A stretch of DNA of 64,000 nucleotides from Verrucomicrobium sp. BvORR106. Its GTDB lineage: Bacteria > Verrucomicrobiota > Verrucomicrobiia > Verrucomicrobiales > Verrucomicrobiaceae. Below, piece after piece: positions 61,224 through 64,000 of the stretch (position 1 is its first letter; the number at the start of each line of letters is the position of its first letter). The stretch lies in assembly GCF_000739655.1 (NCBI RefSeq), contig NZ_BATR01000098.1, positions 18,100-82,099 on the forward strand, read 5' to 3'. The notes below the pieces were generated by a model, which had not been told where the DNA came from, searched no databases, and saw only the letters and a program-made list of their open reading frames with translations. A program made the position numbers and the translations under genes.

Positions 61224-63329
61224 TCAAGGGGCCTTGCTCTTGAAGTAAATCGTCACGCCCAGTTCCGAAAAAGCTGCGGCCACCTCCGTCTGGAGTTGAT
61301 CATAACTGCGACCTTTCAAGAGGTGCGTCTTGATGGCATCCGCGTGGGCGGTGCCATTGCGTACGGCGTTGAAGCAAGCCACCATGTCTGCTCCGTCTCT
61401 CTTTCCATCAAGCTTGTAGAAGTAGTAGGTAAGCAGCGCGGCCCCCGTGTAGTTTCCGCTGGCGTCACCGGCCGCGATGCTGGCATTCCATTTGGGATGG
61501 TCGAACGTCATCAAGTCGGCCAGGTGAGGAATGTTGACACTCTTCATGGAGAATCCCCGGCGTTCGAGTTTCTCCGGGAAGTTGCGGTGCATGTCAGTGA
61601 GGGTGAATTTCCCGCGGCTGTAGGATGCCCAGGCCACGTATTCGGCGGAGCCCTCAAGCAACCACAGAGGCAGCTTGTCCAGCCAGCGGTTCATCATCTG
61701 GTGGGTGATCTCATGAATCAAGGTGTGGTAGTCCCCGCTTCCCGGGTCGATGGTGACCTTGTCGCGTTCCAGCTTAACGCCCAGGCTGGAGATCGGCACA
61801 AGGATGCTCTTCGCTGAGGGAATGTACACACCGGCGGAGCCCACAGCTCCACCTTGCATGTGGTACGATTCATCTGAGGTGATGATTCGTGCCGTAAATG
61901 CGGGCTTGAAGATTTCAGGCTCAGGCTGGATGTCCAGAGGGAGCTTGCAGTTCACCTGAAAGGTTGCTTCGAACACTCTTCCAAATTCGCGCACTACATT
62001 CACACTCAAGCGGGAATCGCAGACGAATTGATAGTTGGGTGACTTGTAGATGAAGACGCGTTTTTCTGGGTCTTCCACCGCCTCCTCCACTTCAGGTGCA
62101 TCGTACAGTCCCAGCGTTGTCGGCCAAAACTTGTCGGCCTGCGGGCGTTCTTTGCCTGCTGGTGCCGGAGTCGCCGTGTCCATGCCTGGAAGAGACTGTA
62201 CAGGAATCCTCTTCGCGGCACTCAATACGTTCGACAGCTCTTTGTAGCTCGCGTTGTTTGAAGCCATCGTGGAGAGGTAACGAGCGTGACCGGGACTGCG
62301 AAATCTCAGTTCACGGACCTCGACGCTGGAGTTGTCCATCACGCCAATGCTCACGCTGCCCCTATTCCCGAGGAGTGGGGTGTCAGAGTCGCAGACTGTG
62401 ACGCCGTTGCATTTGATGGAGAAACCTGCTTCGTGTATCTTCAGTTCGAATTTTTGAACGGCACCTTCCGGCAACGGTTTGCAGGTAACGAGTTGCGAAT
62501 CCCAGTCCATGCCTTTGCGATAGATCAGCTTGAGATTGCCCGGGACCTCGGGGTACCTGAACAGGACCCTAGTGCCTGCAAAGCTGATGTAGAAGGGGGT
62601 GTCCCCGCCGGCGACAGTTGCTTCAATCTCTACCGGCAGCGTGTTTCTGGCATAGGAGGTCAGTTCCGGAGTGCGATTTGTATTGGTCGATGTCAACAAG
62701 ATGCCGGAATCCAGTTTCTTGGGAAGATCTCCACCAAAGTAGTGGCCATCTCTCATGACATCGAACCACGTGTCTCCTTCTGACCACACCATCTGTCCCT
62801 CGGACAGGCGTTTGAGATCAACCTCAATATTCTCCAAGAGCGACTTTTGCAGATAGTCCTCAGGTGAATTCGCCTTCTTGGTTTTGGCCACTTCCGCTGC
62901 CATCCTAGTCTTCCAGGTTTTGAGCGTTGCCATCATATTGACTTGGATGGCTTTCGTGCGTGCTGCCGTTTGCTGCTCGAAGATGGTGCGCAGGTTCTCG
63001 AGCTCGGGTTTGCTCGTGGTGGGGAACTTACCGTAGGTCTGAAGCTCCGTCTCGACGAGCCGGATAGCGTCAGTCAACTCAGCGTCATTCTTGTTGAAGG
63101 CATCTTGTCTGAGCTTTTCCAATGCGCCGCCCAATTTGTCCTGCAGGTCTGTCAGCGGATGTAGTTGAGCCCCCATGGCTGTGTACAATTCTTCCTGCTT
63201 GGGGTCTATAAGCACTCTGACTCCTCCCAAGGAACGCTGGGGCGCTTGAGCCATTGCATGGGGCCCGTACAGGAGAGGGCAGGTGAAGGTTACGAGGAGC
63301 GCGGTGGTAACACCGGATGCCCAACGCAT
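61224..63329 (-). CDS. secreted protein with a zinc-peptidase (HExxH) domain
   Basis: 701 residues from ATG 63329, preferred over 63380 because CGGAG lies before it and it gives a normal signal peptide (RWASGVTTALLVTFTCPLL). Residues ~30-190 are helical or coiled-coil-like. A middle part (VEIEATVAGGDTPFYISFAG) looks like a laminin-G or jelly-roll domain. The C-terminal peptidase has H539-E540-x2-H543 in LIHEITHQMM and a second Glu, E559, in WLLEGSAEY, the gluzincin arrangement. It may be an extracellular protease. Confidence 0.8.
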   Translation of the reverse strand: MRWASGVTTALLVTFTCPLLYGPHAMAQAPQRSLGGVRVLIDPKQEELYTAMGAQLHPLTDLQDKLGGALEKLRQDAFNKNDAELTDAIRLVETELQTYGKFPTTSKPELENLRTIFEQQTAARTKAIQVNMMATLKTWKTRMAAEVAKTKKANSPEDYLQKSLLENIEVDLKRLSEGQMVWSEGDTWFDVMRDGHYFGGDLPKKLDSGILLTSTNTNRTPELTSYARNTLPVEIEATVAGGDTPFYISFAGTRVLFRYPEVPGNLKLIYRKGMDWDSQLVTCKPLPEGAVQKFELKIHEAGFSIKCNGVTVCDSDTPLLGNRGSVSIGVMDNSSVEVRELRFRSPGHARYLSTMASNNASYKELSNVLSAAKRIPVQSLPGMDTATPAPAGKERPQADKFWPTTLGLYDAPEVEEAVEDPEKRVFIYKSPNYQFVCDSRLSVNVVREFGRVFEATFQVNCKLPLDIQPEPEIFKPAFTARIITSDESYHMQGGAVGSAGVYIPSAKSILVPISSLGVKLERDKVTIDPGSGDYHTLIHEITHQMMNRWLDKLPLWLLEGSAEYVAWASYSRGKFTLTDMHRNFPEKLERRGFSMKSVNIPHLADLMTFDHPKWNASIAAGDASGNYTGAALLTYYFYKLDGKRDGADMVACFNAVRNGTAHADAIKTHLLKGRSYDQLQTEVAAAFSELGVTIYFKSKAP

Positions 63330-63478
63330 TCGAGGGCTCCGGGAGGAAGTATGATTCGCAAGGCAAGTGGGGGTGACCATGCAGCCAATGAGATCAGCAA
63401 CCCCTGGTATGGCAAGTTTTTTTGCTGATCAAACCATTGATGGAAGTGCGCGAGTCCCTTCCAATGTTGCCGGGACTC

Positions 63479-64000
63479 TTACCTCCTCCCGCCTCGCTGC
63501 TCGGCCTCCTGAAGCATGCTCTGGGCGATGGAGAGATCGAGGCGGACGAAGAGCCACCAGGCAATTTTCTGTTTGAGGCGTTTCCACCAGGTGGTGGGGC
63601 GGCGCCAGCGGACCTTTTCCACCAGGCTGCTGTGCTCAAGGTCCTGCTCAAAGGTGGCGAGGACCTGTCGGGCCAGCTCTGGGGATTCGATGCGGATCAT
63701 GAGCTCGAAGTTGATGGAGAGACTGCGGGGGTCGAGGTTCGATGAGCCCACGTAAACCGCATCATCCACGACGAGGGTCTTGGCGTGGAGCACCTGGGGC
63801 TGGTACTCATAGATCTGCGCCCCTTTGCCCTGAAACTTGCGGTATTGGGCACGGGAGGCGGATTGGAACATCGGCACGTCACACTTGCCGGCAAGCAACA
63901 GACGGAAACGCTCGGCCCGGCGGGCGGCCTTTTGCAGAGCGCGGCGGGTACGACCGGGTGGGAGGAAGTACGCACAGGTGATGGCGACGTCCCGGGCATT
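63479..64000 (-). CDS. cardiolipin synthase / phospholipase D family, C-terminal part (cut by window edge)
   Basis: The frame is open to the right edge, so about 173 C-terminal residues are seen. The second PLD motif is HAKTLVVDDAVYVGSSNLDP with the following RSLSINFELMI, as in bacterial cardiolipin synthases. A basic, helical tail (WWKRLKQKIAWWLFVRLDL) may contact the membrane. The first PLD motif and N-terminal helices lie beyond the window. Confidence 0.88.
   Translation of the reverse strand, partial: NARDVAITCAYFLPPGRTRRALQKAARRAERFRLLLAGKCDVPMFQSASRAQYRKFQGKGAQIYEYQPQVLHAKTLVVDDAVYVGSSNLDPRSLSINFELMIRIESPELARQVLATFEQDLEHSSLVEKVRWRRPTTWWKRLKQKIAWWLFVRLDLSIAQSMLQEAEQRGGRR

Overview
The window is about 60% GC and gene-dense. 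Its gene content points to a verrucomicrobial chromosome, most likely Verrucomicrobiales. It combines an alternative complex III (ACIII) respiratory operon, a DUF1592/DUF1552-type gene pair, many secreted hydrolases (sulfatase, ThuA-like, acetylxylan-esterase-like, SGNH, beta-helix, beta-propeller), Tat-type signals and few Shine-Dalgarno sequences. I saw no tRNA, rRNA, CRISPR array, transposase or phage gene.

Layout. 1-3510: a partial gene, a small membrane protein and two secreted proteins. 3749-20887: one long respiratory operon, actABCDEF, then a Pro/Ala-rich membrane-anchored protein, then a cbb3-like trio (CcoN-like, CcoO-like, CcoP-like), then an A-type cytochrome oxidase (CoxA, CoxC, Cox4, two tiny membrane proteins, CoxB). 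It begins after a sigma70-like promoter overlain by a perfect TGTGA-N6-TCACA palindrome and ends at a strong intrinsic terminator. 21027-24555: oxidase assembly genes (heme A synthase, heme O synthase, Sco, DUF420/CtaM). 24923-30312 (minus): lepB, lepA, a CPBP protease and a hypothetical. 30674-32587: Dps, a small Cys-rich protein and a Dus enzyme. 32658-42921: a beta-helix protein, two DUF2059 paralogues, two MFS transporters, a protein with archaeo-eukaryotic-primase-like motifs coupled to a TIM-barrel isomerase, and a LysR regulator. 43041-59575: mostly secreted enzymes separated by REP-like repeats. 59913-64000: an FAD oxidoreductase, a zinc-peptidase-like protein and a truncated cardiolipin synthase.

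How the genes work together. ACIII should oxidise quinol and pass electrons through its haem subunits (ActA, ActE) and perhaps the CcoO/CcoP-like cytochromes to the CuA site of CoxB and on to CoxA. The downstream assembly genes supply haem A and copper. The most unusual feature is the CcoN-like subunit. It has lost all three CuB ligands and both TM10 haem ligands, yet keeps intact CcoO and CcoP partners, so it cannot be an oxygen reductase and may be a scaffold or electron-transfer module joining ACIII to the real oxidase. The real CoxA also lacks the K-channel lysine, and CoxC carries an insertion of about 275 residues. Other leads are the primase-like protein and several families of intergenic repeats, two of which abut stop codons.
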